A DNA stretch of 34,797 nt from contig JAHFFT010000015.1 of NCBI GenBank assembly GCA_023247795.1, positions 17,957 through 52,753 of the forward strand. Direction: 5' to 3'. Below, piece after piece: positions 17,433 to 27,205 of the stretch. The notes under the pieces were generated by a model. That model was not told the DNA's origin. It saw only the letters and a program-made list of their open reading frames with translations, and searched no databases. Every line of letters begins with the position of its first letter. Positions within the stretch are counted from its first letter, which is position 1. A program made the translations under genes and the position numbers. The DNA is from Candidatus Omnitrophota bacterium. GTDB lineage: Bacteria > Omnitrophota > Gorgyraeia > Zapsychrales > JANLHA01.

Positions 17433-17455
17433 TGCTAAACATTAGCATATGCTAA
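17433..17455 (-). promoter_or_regulatory. Probable MarR operator: three TGCTAA half-sites
   Basis: TGCTAA (17433-17438), TTAGCA (17442-17447) and TGCTAA (17450-17455) form two overlapping palindromes. The second, TTAGCATATGCTAA, is perfect over 14 bp. The site lies in the spacer and across the -10 box of the marR promoter. Confidence 0.72.
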
Positions 17456-17467
17456 GTATTTTGTCAA
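17439..17467 (-). promoter_or_regulatory. Promoter of the marR-efflux operon
   Basis: The minus strand has TTGACA (17462-17467), a 17-bp spacer and TAATGT (17439-17444). The -35 is perfect and the -10 is weak. Transcription would start about 40 bp before the marR ATG. Confidence 0.6.
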
Positions 17468-17477
17468 GCGAAGGTCC

Positions 17478-17496
17478 AAAGGGCATGATTGCCTTT
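17478..17496 (-). terminator. Weak hairpin after cysA
   Basis: A 7-bp stem of AAAGGCA type with a one-base bulge and 4-base loop lies 9 bp downstream of the cysA stop. There is no T tract, so termination is uncertain. Confidence 0.3.
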
Positions 17497-17504
17497 GATA
17501 GTGA

Positions 17505-18527
17505 TTAGATTTCGTACTCGCTGTAGGTGATGCTTTTGGGGGTCAGGAAGACTTCGTCGTTTTTGGTAAGCTTTAGGGACTGGTATTCCTCTTGTGAGAT
17601 CTCAACTTGAAAAATTTTTCCATCGACACCCGTGGCATCAATTTTTACCAGCGAACCAGCCGGGTTGGCAAATGAAATCGTTGCTTTAACTGACGCATTG
17701 GAAAGTGCGGTACGGGTCACTGTCAGCTGATGAGGACGAACGTAAATTTTTTTTGCTTTGATTTCAGCAGTGCTGTTATCTTCATCGGCCCGGGCGTGAA
17801 AAATATTAACGTTTCCGAGAAAATTCAGTACAAAAACCGATGCCGGATTATGGTAAACGTCCTCTGGCGTTCCGATTTGTTCAATCTTGCCTTTATTCAT
17901 AACGATAATTTTATCCGCGACTTCTAAGGCCTCCTCTTGGTCGTGGGTCACAAACAAAGTCGTGATGTGCAATTCGTCATGAAATCGTCTCAGCCACTGG
18001 CGGAGTTCTTTTCTCACTTGTGCGTCCAGCGAACCAAATGGTTCATCCAATAAAAGCACTCTAGGTTCAATCGCCAGCGCTCTGGCCAAGGCAATCCTTT
18101 GCCGCTGGCCGCCAGAAAGCTGCGATGGGTATCGTGAAGCCACCCACTCCAACTGCACCAATTTGAGAAGCTCTGCTACCTTTTCTTTAATCCGCTTCTC
18201 GCTGGGACGTGTTTCCTTAGGCTTGACTTTCAATCCAAAAGCAATATTTTCAAACACAGTCATATGCCGAAAAAGCGCGTAATGCTGAAACACAAATCCC
18301 ACATTCCGATCTTTGGTTTGCTTTTTTCTGGCATCCTCGCCGTGGAAAGAGATTTTTCCAGCATCTGGGGCCTCCAGCCCTGCGATGATACGCAATAAGG
18401 TTGTCTTTCCTGATCCTGACGGACCCAGCAAGGCGAGCAGTTCACCATCATCAACTTTCAGACTGATATTTTCCAGCGCTTTAAATGAGCCGAATATTTT
18501 TGTTACGTTGTTGACTTCAATACTCAT
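17505..18527 (-). CDS. cysA: Sulfate/thiosulfate ABC importer ATPase CysA
   Basis: A 340-residue importer ATPase with Walker [10 protein letters not shown] (35-43), Q-loop FQHYALF, signature LSGGQRQR (137-144), Walker B LLLDEP (158-163) and switch [12 protein letters not shown]-terminal TOBE-like regulatory domain (about 240-340) follows. It drives the CysT/CysW channel encoded immediately upstream, 17 bp away. The order sbp-cysT-cysW-cysA settles the substrate class as sulfate, thiosulfate or a close analogue. Confidence 0.95.
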   Translation of the reverse strand: MSIEVNNVTKIFGSFKALENISLKVDDGELLALLGPSGSGKTTLLRIIAGLEAPDAGKISFHGEDARKKQTKDRNVGFVFQHYALFRHMTVFENIAFGLKVKPKETRPSEKRIKEKVAELLKLVQLEWVASRYPSQLSGGQRQRIALARALAIEPRVLLLDEPFGSLDAQVRKELRQWLRRFHDELHITTLFVTHDQEEALEVADKIIVMNKGKIEQIGTPEDVYHNPASVFVLNFLGNVNIFHARADEDNSTAEIKAKKIYVRPHQLTVTRTALSNASVKATISFANPAGSLVKIDATGVDGKIFQVEISQEEYQSLKLTKNDEVFLTPKSITYSEYEI

Positions 18528-18544
18528 GAGGGCTTCTCCAAATA

Positions 18545-19384
18545 TTAGTGGATTTTAGCAGCAGCCGTTAACTCTGCCTGGTATTTGAATTCAATGATTG
18601 ATTTTAAAACAAGTGTTACCAGTGCCAACATCGCCAAAAGGGATGCCGCGGCAAAAGCCGCGGTGAATTGATATTCGTTATAGAGAATTTCAATATGCAG
18701 CGGTAAAGTATTGGTTTGTCCTCGGATATGTCCGGAGACAACAGAGACCGCGCCAAATTCCCCCATGGCGCGGGCATTGCATAAAATCACGCCATACAAA
18801 AGTCCCCATTTGATATTTGGCAACGTCACGCGCCAAAATGTTTGAAACCCGCTAGCCCCTAAGGTGATGGCCGCTTCCTCTTCCTCGTTGCCCTGCGCTT
18901 TCATAACCGGAATCAACTCCCTAGCGACCATAGGAAAGGTAACAAAGATCGTTGCTAAAATGATGGCTGGAGGCGCAAAAATGATCCTAATCCCATGTTC
19001 TATGAACCAAGGGCCCCAAGCTCCTTGCGCGCCAAACAATAGGACATAAATCAAACCGGAAATGACCGGAGAAACCGATAATGGCAGGTCAATGAGCGTG
19101 ATAAGAAAATTCTTTCCCCAAAAATCAAACTTAGCAATCGCCCAAGAAGCCGCGATTCCAAAAATCAAATTGAGCGGCACGGCAATCAAAGCTGTTAATA
19201 GCGTCAAGCGAATCGCGGTTAACGTGTTATGGTCATTCATTGATTTTAAATAGACGGCGATCCCTTTGTTAATCGCTGTGATAAAAACTAAAGATAATGG
19301 CAAAAAAATAAATAAGGCCAGAAAGCTCAGTGCGATAGCAATCAGTGTCCAACGAATCCAAGGCTGTTCAGTGCGTGTCGACAT
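18545..19384 (-). CDS. cysW: Sulfate ABC importer permease CysW
   Basis: A 279-residue inner-membrane permease with about six helices. The cytoplasmic coupling loop is [20 protein letters not shown], the EAA motif that contacts Cys[20 protein letters not shown] is typical of the CysW group. It forms a heterodimer with CysT, whose gene ends 1 bp upstream of this start. The length is normal. Confidence 0.94.
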   Translation of the reverse strand: MSTRTEQPWIRWTLIAIALSFLALFIFLPLSLVFITAINKGIAVYLKSMNDHNTLTAIRLTLLTALIAVPLNLIFGIAASWAIAKFDFWGKNFLITLIDLPLSVSPVISGLIYVLLFGAQGAWGPWFIEHGIRIIFAPPAIILATIFVTFPMVARELIPVMKAQGNEEEEAAITLGASGFQTFWRVTLPNIKWGLLYGVILCNARAMGEFGAVSVVSGHIRGQTNTLPLHIEILYNEYQFTAAFAAASLLAMLALVTLVLKSIIEFKYQAELTAAAKIH

Positions 19385-19385
19385 A

Positions 19386-20222
19386 TCAATTCAGTCCAAT
19401 TCGTTTAGAAAAAAACCATTGCAAAAAATTTGCTAGCACCAATAACGCAAAGGAAACCAGAAGCATCACAACCGCAATGGCTGTTGCCCCGCTATAATCG
19501 TACTGCTCCAATTTTGTCATAATGAGCAATGGTGCTATTTCGGTCTTCCCAGGCATGTTCCCGGCAATAAAAATAACCGATCCATACTCTCCGATCCCAC
19601 GGGCAAACGCCAAAGTGAATCCCGTGATAAGTGGTGGAACCAGATTAGGAAAAAGGACCCGCAAAAATGTCTGCCAGCGGTTAGCGCCCAAACTGGCGGC
19701 CGCATCTTCCAATTCTACATCCAATTCTTGCAGGACCGGTTCTACCGTACGAACGACAAATGGCAGACCAATAAAAATCAACGCGATGGTTATGCCAAAT
19801 GAACTGTAAGCAGATTGGATCCCCCAACGATAAAGGAACTGACCTAGCCATCCGTTTTGGGAATATAAAGATGCTAAAGTAATGCCTGCCACTGCCGTCG
19901 GCAGCGCAAAAGGAAAATCCACTAACGCATCAATGATTTTTTTACCGGGAAAAGTGTAGCGGCCGAGAACCCAGGCAATTAAAAATCCAAAAACCACGTT
20001 GATCAGGCCTGCTACAAAACTGGCACCAAAGCTAAGTCGATACGCAGCTAATGTTCTTGGTGCTGCCACGACATTCCAAATTTCGTGAAATCCCATCGAT
20101 GAAGTTTTGATAAAAAGCATCGACAAAGGAATAAGGACGATCAAACTCAAATAAAAAATCGTATACCCAAGCGAAAGATGGAATCCCGGAAGGTTCGATT
20201 TTTGTTTAAGAATTTTTATCAT
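19386..20222 (-). CDS. cysT: Sulfate ABC importer permease CysT (CysU)
   Basis: A 278-residue permease with about six helices. The EAA loop reads LEDAAASLGANRWQTFLRV, and LPTAVAGITLASLYSQNGWLG is typical of CysT. It pairs with CysW to form the channel. It starts 7 bp after the sulfate-binding protein gene. Confidence 0.94.
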   Translation of the reverse strand: MIKILKQKSNLPGFHLSLGYTIFYLSLIVLIPLSMLFIKTSSMGFHEIWNVVAAPRTLAAYRLSFGASFVAGLINVVFGFLIAWVLGRYTFPGKKIIDALVDFPFALPTAVAGITLASLYSQNGWLGQFLYRWGIQSAYSSFGITIALIFIGLPFVVRTVEPVLQELDVELEDAAASLGANRWQTFLRVLFPNLVPPLITGFTLAFARGIGEYGSVIFIAGNMPGKTEIAPLLIMTKLEQYDYSGATAIAVVMLLVSFALLVLANFLQWFFSKRIGLN

Positions 20223-20229
20223 GCCAGAA

Positions 20230-21240
20230 TCAATTTGAGGTTATCTGATCAAAAATACCGTTATCGTTAAAGTGAACTTTTTGCGCTTTTTGCCATCCAC
20301 CGAACACCTCATCGATCGTAAAAAGATTGACCTTAGGGAATTGGTCAGCGTATTTTTGAATAACACTTTCCATACGAGGCCGGTAATAATGCTTTGCCGC
20401 GATTTTTTGACCCTGTTCAGTATATAAAAATTTCAAATATTCTTCGGCAATTTTCCTTGTACCATGACGATCGGCATTCTTATCGACAACGGTCACTGGT
20501 GGTTCAGCTAAAATGCTGATCGAAGGAACCACAATTTCAAATTTATCTGACCCCAATTCTTTGACGGCCAGATAAGCCTCATTTTCCCAAGAGATGAGAA
20601 TGTCACCAATCCCACGCTCGACGAATGTCGTTGTGGAACCACGCGCGCCGGAATCCAATACCGAAACATTTTTTAAAACGGCTTTCAAAAACTCTTTGGC
20701 CTTCCCCTCATCATTATTCCATTTTTTCAAAGCATAACCCCATGCTGCCAGATAATTCCATCTGGCACCGCCTGATGTTTTGGGATTGGGTGTGATCACG
20801 GAAATTCCTGGTTTTGCAAGGTCTTCCCAATCCTTGATGTTCTTTGGATTGCCTTTACGCACTAAAAATACAATCGTCGATGTGTAGGGTGAGCTGTTGT
20901 TGGATAAACGGTCTTGCCAATTTTTTGGAAAAAGTCCGGATTTTTCCGAAATGGCATCGATGTCATAAGCAAGTGCTAATGTAACCACATCGGCTTCAAG
21001 CCCATCGATCACCGCGCGGGCCTGTTTCCCACTGCCGCCATGCGATTGATTGACGACAACATCTTCTCCGGTTTTCTCTTTCCAATAGCTGGCAAAGGCT
21101 TTGTTGTAATCTTCGTACAATTCTCGTGTCGAATCATAAGAAACATTCAAAAGTGTGACTGGCTTTGCCCAGGCGCTTGAAGCAAAGACGACAACAGAGA
21201 TTAGCAGCAAAATACTGACAAAGGAATTTTGAGTCTTCAT
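20230..21240 (-). CDS. sbp: Periplasmic sulfate-binding protein
   Basis: A 336-residue solute-binding protein with a signal peptide cleaved after AWA (about residue 25). Ligand-site segments are [49 protein letters not shown] and [11 protein letters not shown], all matching the Sbp/CysP family. It captures sulfate or thiosulfate and delivers it to CysT/CysW. GGAGA lies 9 bp upstream of the ATG. It follows the Rrf2 gene by 73 bp, with no clear terminator between, so read-through from the regulator gene is likely. Confidence 0.95.
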   Translation of the reverse strand: MKTQNSFVSILLLISVVVFASSAWAKPVTLLNVSYDSTRELYEDYNKAFASYWKEKTGEDVVVNQSHGGSGKQARAVIDGLEADVVTLALAYDIDAISEKSGLFPKNWQDRLSNNSSPYTSTIVFLVRKGNPKNIKDWEDLAKPGISVITPNPKTSGGARWNYLAAWGYALKKWNNDEGKAKEFLKAVLKNVSVLDSGARGSTTTFVERGIGDILISWENEAYLAVKELGSDKFEIVVPSISILAEPPVTVVDKNADRHGTRKIAEEYLKFLYTEQGQKIAAKHYYRPRMESVIQKYADQFPKVNLFTIDEVFGGWQKAQKVHFNDNGIFDQITSN

Positions 21241-21313
21241 TCAACAATTCTCCATTTTTTCCCTCTGTGTTGCACTTCGTTATTGAACTGGGAGAGTATT
21301 TATGCAAAAAGAT

Positions 21314-21769
21314 TTATATCACATAATTAACAGTAAATTTATCCATTTCGTGTTTTCTCTGAACAAATACATCAGCTAGAGATTTGTGGTCCAAAATTTT
21401 TGAAATGGCATCCCTGACTTCCTTCATAACAACCTTAATACCACAAGAAAGTTCATCTTTACATTCATCACAAGGTCGATAGGCGGTTTGACTAACACAG
21501 CTCACAGGTGCTAAAGGCCCTTCAAGGACCCTGATAACCTCGCCAAGCATGATTTCATTGGGTGGTCTCTTTAAAGAATATCCTCCCCCTTTTCCCTTGC
21601 GACTGTGCAGCAAACCCTTTTTATTGAGTTCTAACAAAATTGCTTCCAAAAATTTTTTTGGCAGGGATTGCGTTTTAGCTATTTCCGAAATCAGGACAGG
21701 TCCTTTATTAAATTTTTCTGCTAGGTAAAGGACTGCTTGAATTCCGTATTTTGTTTTTTTCGAAAGCAT
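21314..21769 (-). CDS. Rrf2-family regulator with four cysteines
   Basis: A 151-residue regulator. The N-terminal winged helix (1-65) includes SLPKKFLEAILLELNKKGLL and the wing RKGKGGGYSL. Cys91, Cys100, Cys103 and Cys109 form a C-x8-C-x2-C-x5-C cluster. Rrf2 proteins of the IscR/NsrR type hold an iron-sulfur cluster at three cysteines in this region, while the CymR type lacks them and senses cysteine synthesis. Position at the head of the sulfate operon suggests control of sulfur uptake, perhaps through a cluster that reports sulfur or iron status. Confidence 0.9.
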   Translation of the reverse strand: MLSKKTKYGIQAVLYLAEKFNKGPVLISEIAKTQSLPKKFLEAILLELNKKGLLHSRKGKGGGYSLKRPPNEIMLGEVIRVLEGPLAPVSCVSQTAYRPCDECKDELSCGIKVVMKEVRDAISKILDHKSLADVFVQRKHEMDKFTVNYVI

Positions 21770-21798
21770 AATTCCTATATTTCCTATCGATTAAATAG

Positions 21799-21826
21799 AG
21801 TATACAATTTTTAAAAAAATTGTCAA
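21799..21826 (-). promoter_or_regulatory. Promoter of the rrf2-sulfate operon
   Basis: The minus strand has TTGACA (21821-21826), a 16-bp AT-rich spacer and TATACT (21799-21804). A CTAT-N7-ATAG inverted repeat at 21784-21798 lies at the expected transcription start and could be an operator, though it is short. Confidence 0.65.
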
Positions 21827-21830
21827 TAAT

Positions 21831-24800
21831 TTATTTTTTTCTATTCCAAATGTTACTCATTGGCACCATAAATGTGTACGCACAAGGGATAACAAAAATT
21901 GTGAGCATTGTCGAAATGATCACCCCTCCAATGACAACAATAGCCATTGGTCTTAAGACCTCCGAACCAGGGCCCCAAGCCATGGCCGGGGTCACTGCCG
22001 CAGCAATTGTTGCTAAAGAAGTCATTATGATTGGCCGCAGACGCACCCTTCCTGATTCCAAAATTGCTTCCGAAGCCGACATCCCCTCTGCTCGTAGTTG
22101 ATTAGCAAATTCAACAAGAAGAATTGAATTTTTTTTGACCAGCCCCATTAACAAAACAATTCCAATGAAGCTGTAGATGTTGAGCGATTGATGCGTTAAC
22201 CACATTGCAATGAACGCCCCCGAGACACTGAAGGGCAACGCCAATAAAATTGTCACTGGATCAAGGTAGTTGTTAAACTGCGACGCCAAAACCATATAGG
22301 CAATGATGATGCCTAGCCATAGCACAACTTTCAGGCTAGAAAATGATTCTTTAAACGTACGGGTGCTGCCGCCAAAATCAATATGATAACCGTCTGGTAA
22401 GGTTTCTTTTGCTAATCGCGTGGCTTCCTCAACGGCCGCGGTTTGCGATTGGCCAGAAGCCACATTAGCAAAAATTTTGATGGCCCTTTCTCGATTTTCC
22501 CTGGTAATAGTCACCGGGGTCTCTTCTTCTTTAATGGTGATGACATCTTTAAGTTGAACCATTTCACCGTAATGATTCCACAGCCAAAGCTCTTTCAAAT
22601 CATCAATTTGGGCCCTTTGCGATGGGATCAAACGGATACGAACATCATAGCGACGGCCGTTTTCAGTATATTTCCCCACTCGCTCACCCGCAACCAAGGC
22701 ATTGATGGTCCGCCCAATCTCATCAATGGCGACCCCGCGCTCACTGGCCTTGACCCGATCCGGGTAAACCCTAACCTCCTTGACACCTTTCTGAAAATTA
22801 CTGTCCACATCAATCAACAATGAACTGGCCTTCATTTTTTGTTGGATTGTTTCGCTCAGCTCAGCTAATTTCCCCCAATTTGGCCCTAAAAGCGTCATCT
22901 CTACCGGGAAACCACGGGATGATGACAAACCACTCGTCGAAGGATCTTGGACGACGACTTTCAAATCAGGGATATTCTTCAGCTCTTTACGAAAATAATC
23001 CATGATTTCCTTTTGTTCAGGACGATGACGATAAGGCGCAGTGATGGGACGATCCTGCGGCTCTTTGAGCGAAACAAAAATCTGACCACTGTTAACCTCT
23101 CCGCCGCCAAATCCTCCGATCGCCGACATATAACGTAAGACCTCCGGTCGTCCCATAATGAATTTTTCTGCCTCAGCAAACTTCTGATCGGTCAAATCAA
23201 TCGAAGAACCTGCTGGTGTCTGCAGACGAAGAAAAAACATACTTTGATCCTGCGGTGGAACAAATTCTTTGTTGAGTTTTTTCATCAAGAACATTGAACT
23301 GAGGAAAAAAATGATCGATAAAACGATGATGAGCAAACGATGTCGCAAAACGCGACCAAGCTGCCTGTGATAAGACTCGGTTAATTTTGTGAAAAAATTT
23401 GCCACCATTCCGGGAAGCCCACTAGGTGGTTTAACGCTCAAAAATTGTGAGCAACGCATGGGGGTAAAGGTCAATGCTTCGATGAGCGATATCCCAACGG
23501 CCACCGATAAGGTTATGCCGAATTGATAAAAGAATTTACCGATGACGCCGTCCATAAAGGCCACCGGTAAAAAAATGGCAATGATCGACATGGTTGTTGC
23601 CATGGCTGCAAAGGCGATCTGTCTGGCCCCGACGCTTGCCGCCGCCACCTTCTCTAACCCTTTTTCGCGATAGCGGACAATATTTTCCAGCACCATGATC
23701 GCATCATCAACGACGATACCGATAGCCAAAGAAAGCGCCATCATGGTGAAGGTGTTCAAAGTAAAACCAAAATAATTCAATGCGATGAAACTGCCTAGAA
23801 TGGAAGTTGGAATGGCCAACAAAATATTGAATGTCGCTGAGAGCGATCCCAAAAACAACCAGCATACGAGCGATGTAATCAATGCCGATAAAACCATTGT
23901 GAACGTCAGCTCGCTGATGGCTTTCTCAACAAATTTGACACGATTAACCGTGACATCAACATTGATGCCAGGTGGCACACTTTTTTTAACTTCTTCAAGA
24001 CGTTTAAGGACGTTTCTGCCAACCTCCACTTCATTCACACCGCGCTGCTTACGGATCCCCAAACCAACGGCCTGCACACCATCTCGACGAGAAATCCGTC
24101 GAATATCCGCCAATCCATCCTCAACCGTGGCAACATCTTTAATATAAATCGGTTTGTGAATCGAGCTGCCTCCCCGCTGTGGGATCACGATATTGCTAAA
24201 TTCCTCGGTATTAACAGCCTCCCCCATGGCGCGAACATTGAATTCTTTCAAACTTGTTTCCAGTCGTCCTGCAGGCAGTTCACTATGTCCCTGTTCAATT
24301 GCGTTAATAACATCTTGGACCGTGAGCTGGAATTCTTCCAATTTTTTAGCATCCACCCACACTCGCAAATTCCGTTCGAGCAGCCCCCCCATAAACACTT
24401 CCCCCACACCATTGATCGTCGTAAAACGATCCTGCAAATGGTTTTGGACATAGTCCATCAAGTCTCTTAAAGGGAGATCTTTTGCAGTGGCCGTAAGCCA
24501 CAAAATTGGTTGGTCTTCTGGATTTGTTTTAGTAACAATGGGCGGATCAATGTCGTCGGGCAAAAGCCTCTGGGCCTGCGAAAGTTTGGTTTGCACTTCT
24601 TGCACCACGACATCAATGTCACGGCCAAGATCGAGTTCAATCGTGACAGTGGCTTGTCCCTGCCGGATGCTAGAAGAAATTTCACGGATACCTTGGATTC
24701 CCATGACCGCTTGTTCAACGACATCCACCACGTCGGATTCCATGACTTCCGGGGCGGCCCCTTCCCAGCTTAAGCGGATATTCAAAACTGGAAAATCCAC

Positions 24801-24917
24801 GTCGGGCAATTGGCTGATCCCCATCCGTTGAAAGCAAAGCACGCCAAAAAACATGAGCCCCAGCATCATCATCCATGCAAAAACCGGACGTCGTATGGAA
24901 ATGTCAGATAGCAGCAT
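21831..24917 (-). CDS. RND efflux transporter, HAE1 (AcrB-like) family
   Basis: A 1028-residue inner-membrane pump with 12 helices and two large periplasmic loops. The N terminus is typical (SDISIRRPVFAWMM). The proton relay is complete: paired Asp in GIVVDDAIMVLENI in helix 4 (near residue 400) and Lys in GLVKKNSILLVEFA in helix 10 (near 930). HAE1 pumps export drugs, bile salts or lipophilic compounds, and work with an adaptor and a TolC channel. The start overlaps the upstream TolC gene by 14 bp. No adaptor gene is adjacent. Confidence 0.95.
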   Translation of the reverse strand: MLLSDISIRRPVFAWMMMLGLMFFGVLCFQRMGISQLPDVDFPVLNIRLSWEGAAPEVMESDVVDVVEQAVMGIQGIREISSSIRQGQATVTIELDLGRDIDVVVQEVQTKLSQAQRLLPDDIDPPIVTKTNPEDQPILWLTATAKDLPLRDLMDYVQNHLQDRFTTINGVGEVFMGGLLERNLRVWVDAKKLEEFQLTVQDVINAIEQGHSELPAGRLETSLKEFNVRAMGEAVNTEEFSNIVIPQRGGSSIHKPIYIKDVATVEDGLADIRRISRRDGVQAVGLGIRKQRGVNEVEVGRNVLKRLEEVKKSVPPGINVDVTVNRVKFVEKAISELTFTMVLSALITSLVCWLFLGSLSATFNILLAIPTSILGSFIALNYFGFTLNTFTMMALSLAIGIVVDDAIMVLENIVRYREKGLEKVAAASVGARQIAFAAMATTMSIIAIFLPVAFMDGVIGKFFYQFGITLSVAVGISLIEALTFTPMRCSQFLSVKPPSGLPGMVANFFTKLTESYHRQLGRVLRHRLLIIVLSIIFFLSSMFLMKKLNKEFVPPQDQSMFFLRLQTPAGSSIDLTDQKFAEAEKFIMGRPEVLRYMSAIGGFGGGEVNSGQIFVSLKEPQDRPITAPYRHRPEQKEIMDYFRKELKNIPDLKVVVQDPSTSGLSSSRGFPVEMTLLGPNWGKLAELSETIQQKMKASSLLIDVDSNFQKGVKEVRVYPDRVKASERGVAIDEIGRTINALVAGERVGKYTENGRRYDVRIRLIPSQRAQIDDLKELWLWNHYGEMVQLKDVITIKEEETPVTITRENRERAIKIFANVASGQSQTAAVEEATRLAKETLPDGYHIDFGGSTRTFKESFSSLKVVLWLGIIIAYMVLASQFNNYLDPVTILLALPFSVSGAFIAMWLTHQSLNIYSFIGIVLLMGLVKKNSILLVEFANQLRAEGMSASEAILESGRVRLRPIIMTSLATIAAAVTPAMAWGPGSEVLRPMAIVVIGGVIISTMLTIFVIPCAYTFMVPMSNIWNRKK

Positions 24918-26217
24918 CAGGGATATCTCCTACTGCGGTTTTAAAACGCCAGTAAAGCTGTTTCACTTCATTTTGAATGGTTCGATAATCACGTCGACTG
25001 TCTTGCAAATCTTCCAACGCCTGCAAGACTTCTAAATTATTGACAAGATTAACCTGAAAATCCTTTTGCTGTAGGTCATAATTTTTCTGGTCAGCCTCCA
25101 TGGCCTTGGCTAAGGCATCCTGTCGACGTAAGACCGACAAAAACAAGGTGTGCGCATTCTTGACTTCTTGCAAAGCTTTACGTTTCAATTGGAGGTAACG
25201 AAGCTCTTCTTGATTACTCACAGCGTGAGCTCGATACACATCACCTCGGGTCTGCCCCCCTTGAAAAATCGGCACATCGACACTCAAAGTCGCATCCCAA
25301 TCATTGTCTTTGGAAGAACCCTCACGGTGAGTATATCGATTACCATCCAACGAGACCGATGGAAAATAACCAGAACGGGCAATCGTCATCGCTTTTTTGG
25401 CTAATTGCCAGGCTTCCTTTTGCGCGAGGACATCATAACGTTGGTTAGATTGCTCAAGATAGACGCTGATATCACTCAATTCGTTCTCTATGGGAGCATC
25501 ATCAAGCAGTGTGATATTGGCTGTTCCGGTCAAAAATTCAAGCAATTGGCTGGCAACGTCTTTTTGGCTGGAAACATCCTCCATCTCTGCTTCTTGACGG
25601 CGCAGCTTTGCCTCGACACTGACAAGCTCACTTTCGCGCGAACGCCCCAATTGTTCGCGATTTTTTAGTTCTTCCAGCCGATCAGTCAGAATTTTATGGA
25701 TATCTTCCAAGACTTCCATGCCTTGCTGATATTTTAGATAAAAATAAAATGCATCCGACACGTCACGAAAGAGCAAAAGTTTGGCGTAATTCAATTCCAA
25801 TTCGCGCTGTTTTTTTTCATGACGGCTAGAGGCTATCGCGGCAAACTCTTTAAACCCGGAAAAAAGCGGCTGGCTGAAAACAAATTTTCCCTCCGTGACT
25901 TCATCAGAGGCTGAAGACGACGAGCGGGCATCCTGCCACTTAACGGAATGATCGTAAGAAATTTTAGGAAGGATTGTGCTCAACGACTGCATAAAAATCC
26001 CTTCTGCCTCTTTGATCTTTTCCTGATTGATGGCAATGTCTTCACTTTTTTTCAGCGCTAGTTGATAGCAGGAATGCAGATTCAGAGGCTGTCCTTCTTC
26101 GGCAAATGCAGAAATATTTTGAAAATTCACCAAAATTGATAGCGCGCATATAACAAAAAAAATCTTGTTGATCCAAGGCAGCGGCTTCTTTTCAAACAAA
26201 ATTTTTAAATTTGACAG
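24904..26217 (-). CDS. TolC-family outer membrane channel (RND operon), non-ATG start
   Basis: An outer membrane factor of about 431-437 residues with a signal peptide (IFFVICALSILVNF core, ending near AFA-EEG) and two OEP repeats (LHSCYQLALKKSEDIAINQEKI; FPSVSLDGNRYTHREG). No ATG exists near the N terminus. TTG at 26199 has no ribosome site, while CTG at 26217 sits 6 bp after AAGGAA and adds six residues (SNLKIL) before FEKK; I give the CTG as the boundary. The end overlaps the RND pump gene by 14 bp, so both are translated together. Confidence 0.87.
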   Translation of the reverse strand: MSNLKILFEKKPLPWINKIFFVICALSILVNFQNISAFAEEGQPLNLHSCYQLALKKSEDIAINQEKIKEAEGIFMQSLSTILPKISYDHSVKWQDARSSSSASDEVTEGKFVFSQPLFSGFKEFAAIASSRHEKKQRELELNYAKLLLFRDVSDAFYFYLKYQQGMEVLEDIHKILTDRLEELKNREQLGRSRESELVSVEAKLRRQEAEMEDVSSQKDVASQLLEFLTGTANITLLDDAPIENELSDISVYLEQSNQRYDVLAQKEAWQLAKKAMTIARSGYFPSVSLDGNRYTHREGSSKDNDWDATLSVDVPIFQGGQTRGDVYRAHAVSNQEELRYLQLKRKALQEVKNAHTLFLSVLRRQDALAKAMEADQKNYDLQQKDFQVNLVNNLEVLQALEDLQDSRRDYRTIQNEVKQLYWRFKTAVGDIPDAAI

Positions 26218-26240
26218 GTTGGCTTCCTTTTATATGCGCT

Positions 26241-27107
26241 TCATTCAAGCAGTTTTCGAATCGCGGACAATTCTTTGCGGCGCTGTGCATCAGGTTTTGG
26301 ATAACTCATTTTCAGATCCGATAGTGAGTCGAGGATCGCTTCGGAAATGATCAATTGGCTGTTCGGCTTGTCATCCGCAGGAATAACGTACCAAGGGGCA
26401 AAGGAAGTACTGGTGGCACTTAGGCACGACGCATACGCTTTCATGTAATCGTCCCAACGTTTTCTTTCTTCAATATCTGCCATGCTGAATTTCCAATTTT
26501 TCTCTGGATCATCAATCCTTTTAAGGAATCGTTTGCGCTGTTCATCCTTCGATAAATGAAGAAAAAATTTGATGATTCTGGTTCCGTTGCGAAATAGATG
26601 CTTTTCTAAATCAACAATCGACTGAAACCGTTCTTTCCAAATATTTTTGTCATTTCGCGAATGGTCCGGCAGCCGCTGGCTTTCAAGGATTTCGGGGTGA
26701 ACACGGGCAATGAGCACTTCCTCATAATAGGAGCGATTGAAAATGCCGATACGGCCGCGCTCAGGAAGGCAACGGGTTGTGCGCCATAAAAAGTCATGAT
26801 CGAGTTCTTCCGAGCTGGGATGTTTGAAGTCAAAGACCTGGCAACCTTGCGGGTTAAGACCGCTCATCACGTGTTTGATCGCGCTATCTTTGCCAGCCGC
26901 GTCCATCGCCTGAAAAATGATCAGTAACGAGTAGCGGTCATCGGCGTAAAGGATATTTTGCAATGAGTTTAATTTTTCAATGTGCCGCAAAAGGCAATTT
27001 TGATACTCTTCCTTCGAGTCATAGAAAGGCTTTATGCTCGTTGGAAAACCTTTGAGATTGATAGCCTGCTTTTCCTTGACACGAAAATTTTTGGCGTTGA
27101 TTTTCAT
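26241..27107 (-). CDS. ppk2: Polyphosphate kinase 2 family phosphotransferase
   Basis: A 288-residue P-loop kinase with Walker A MDAAGKDS (68-75), the catalytic [10 protein letters not shown] block (123-132) and a lid with [19 protein letters not shown]-terminal helical residues include [15 protein letters not shown]. It matches the class that uses polyphosphate to phosphorylate AMP, ADP or other nucleotides; exact substrate preference needs testing. It has its own promoter, and the RND/TolC operon begins 23 bp after its stop. Confidence 0.93.
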   Translation of the reverse strand: MKINAKNFRVKEKQAINLKGFPTSIKPFYDSKEEYQNCLLRHIEKLNSLQNILYADDRYSLLIIFQAMDAAGKDSAIKHVMSGLNPQGCQVFDFKHPSSEELDHDFLWRTTRCLPERGRIGIFNRSYYEEVLIARVHPEILESQRLPDHSRNDKNIWKERFQSIVDLEKHLFRNGTRIIKFFLHLSKDEQRKRFLKRIDDPEKNWKFSMADIEERKRWDDYMKAYASCLSATSTSFAPWYVIPADDKPNSQLIISEAILDSLSDLKMSYPKPDAQRRKELSAIRKLLE

Positions 27108-27146
27108 AATTGGGTAAAATAAATTTTTTTAATCGATCAAAAGTAC

Positions 27147-27175
27147 ATAATAACGTGTTGTGATGGTGATGTAAA
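27147..27175 (-). promoter_or_regulatory. ppk2 promoter
   Basis: TTTACA (27170-27175), a 17-bp spacer and TATTAT (27147-27152) on the minus strand each match consensus at 5 of 6 positions. Transcription would begin about 35 bp before the ppk2 ATG. The downstream tolC/RND genes have no obvious promoter and may depend on this one. Confidence 0.55.
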
Positions 27176-27205
27176 GCGCAAGATACGCATGTTTTCCTGT
27201 AAATT

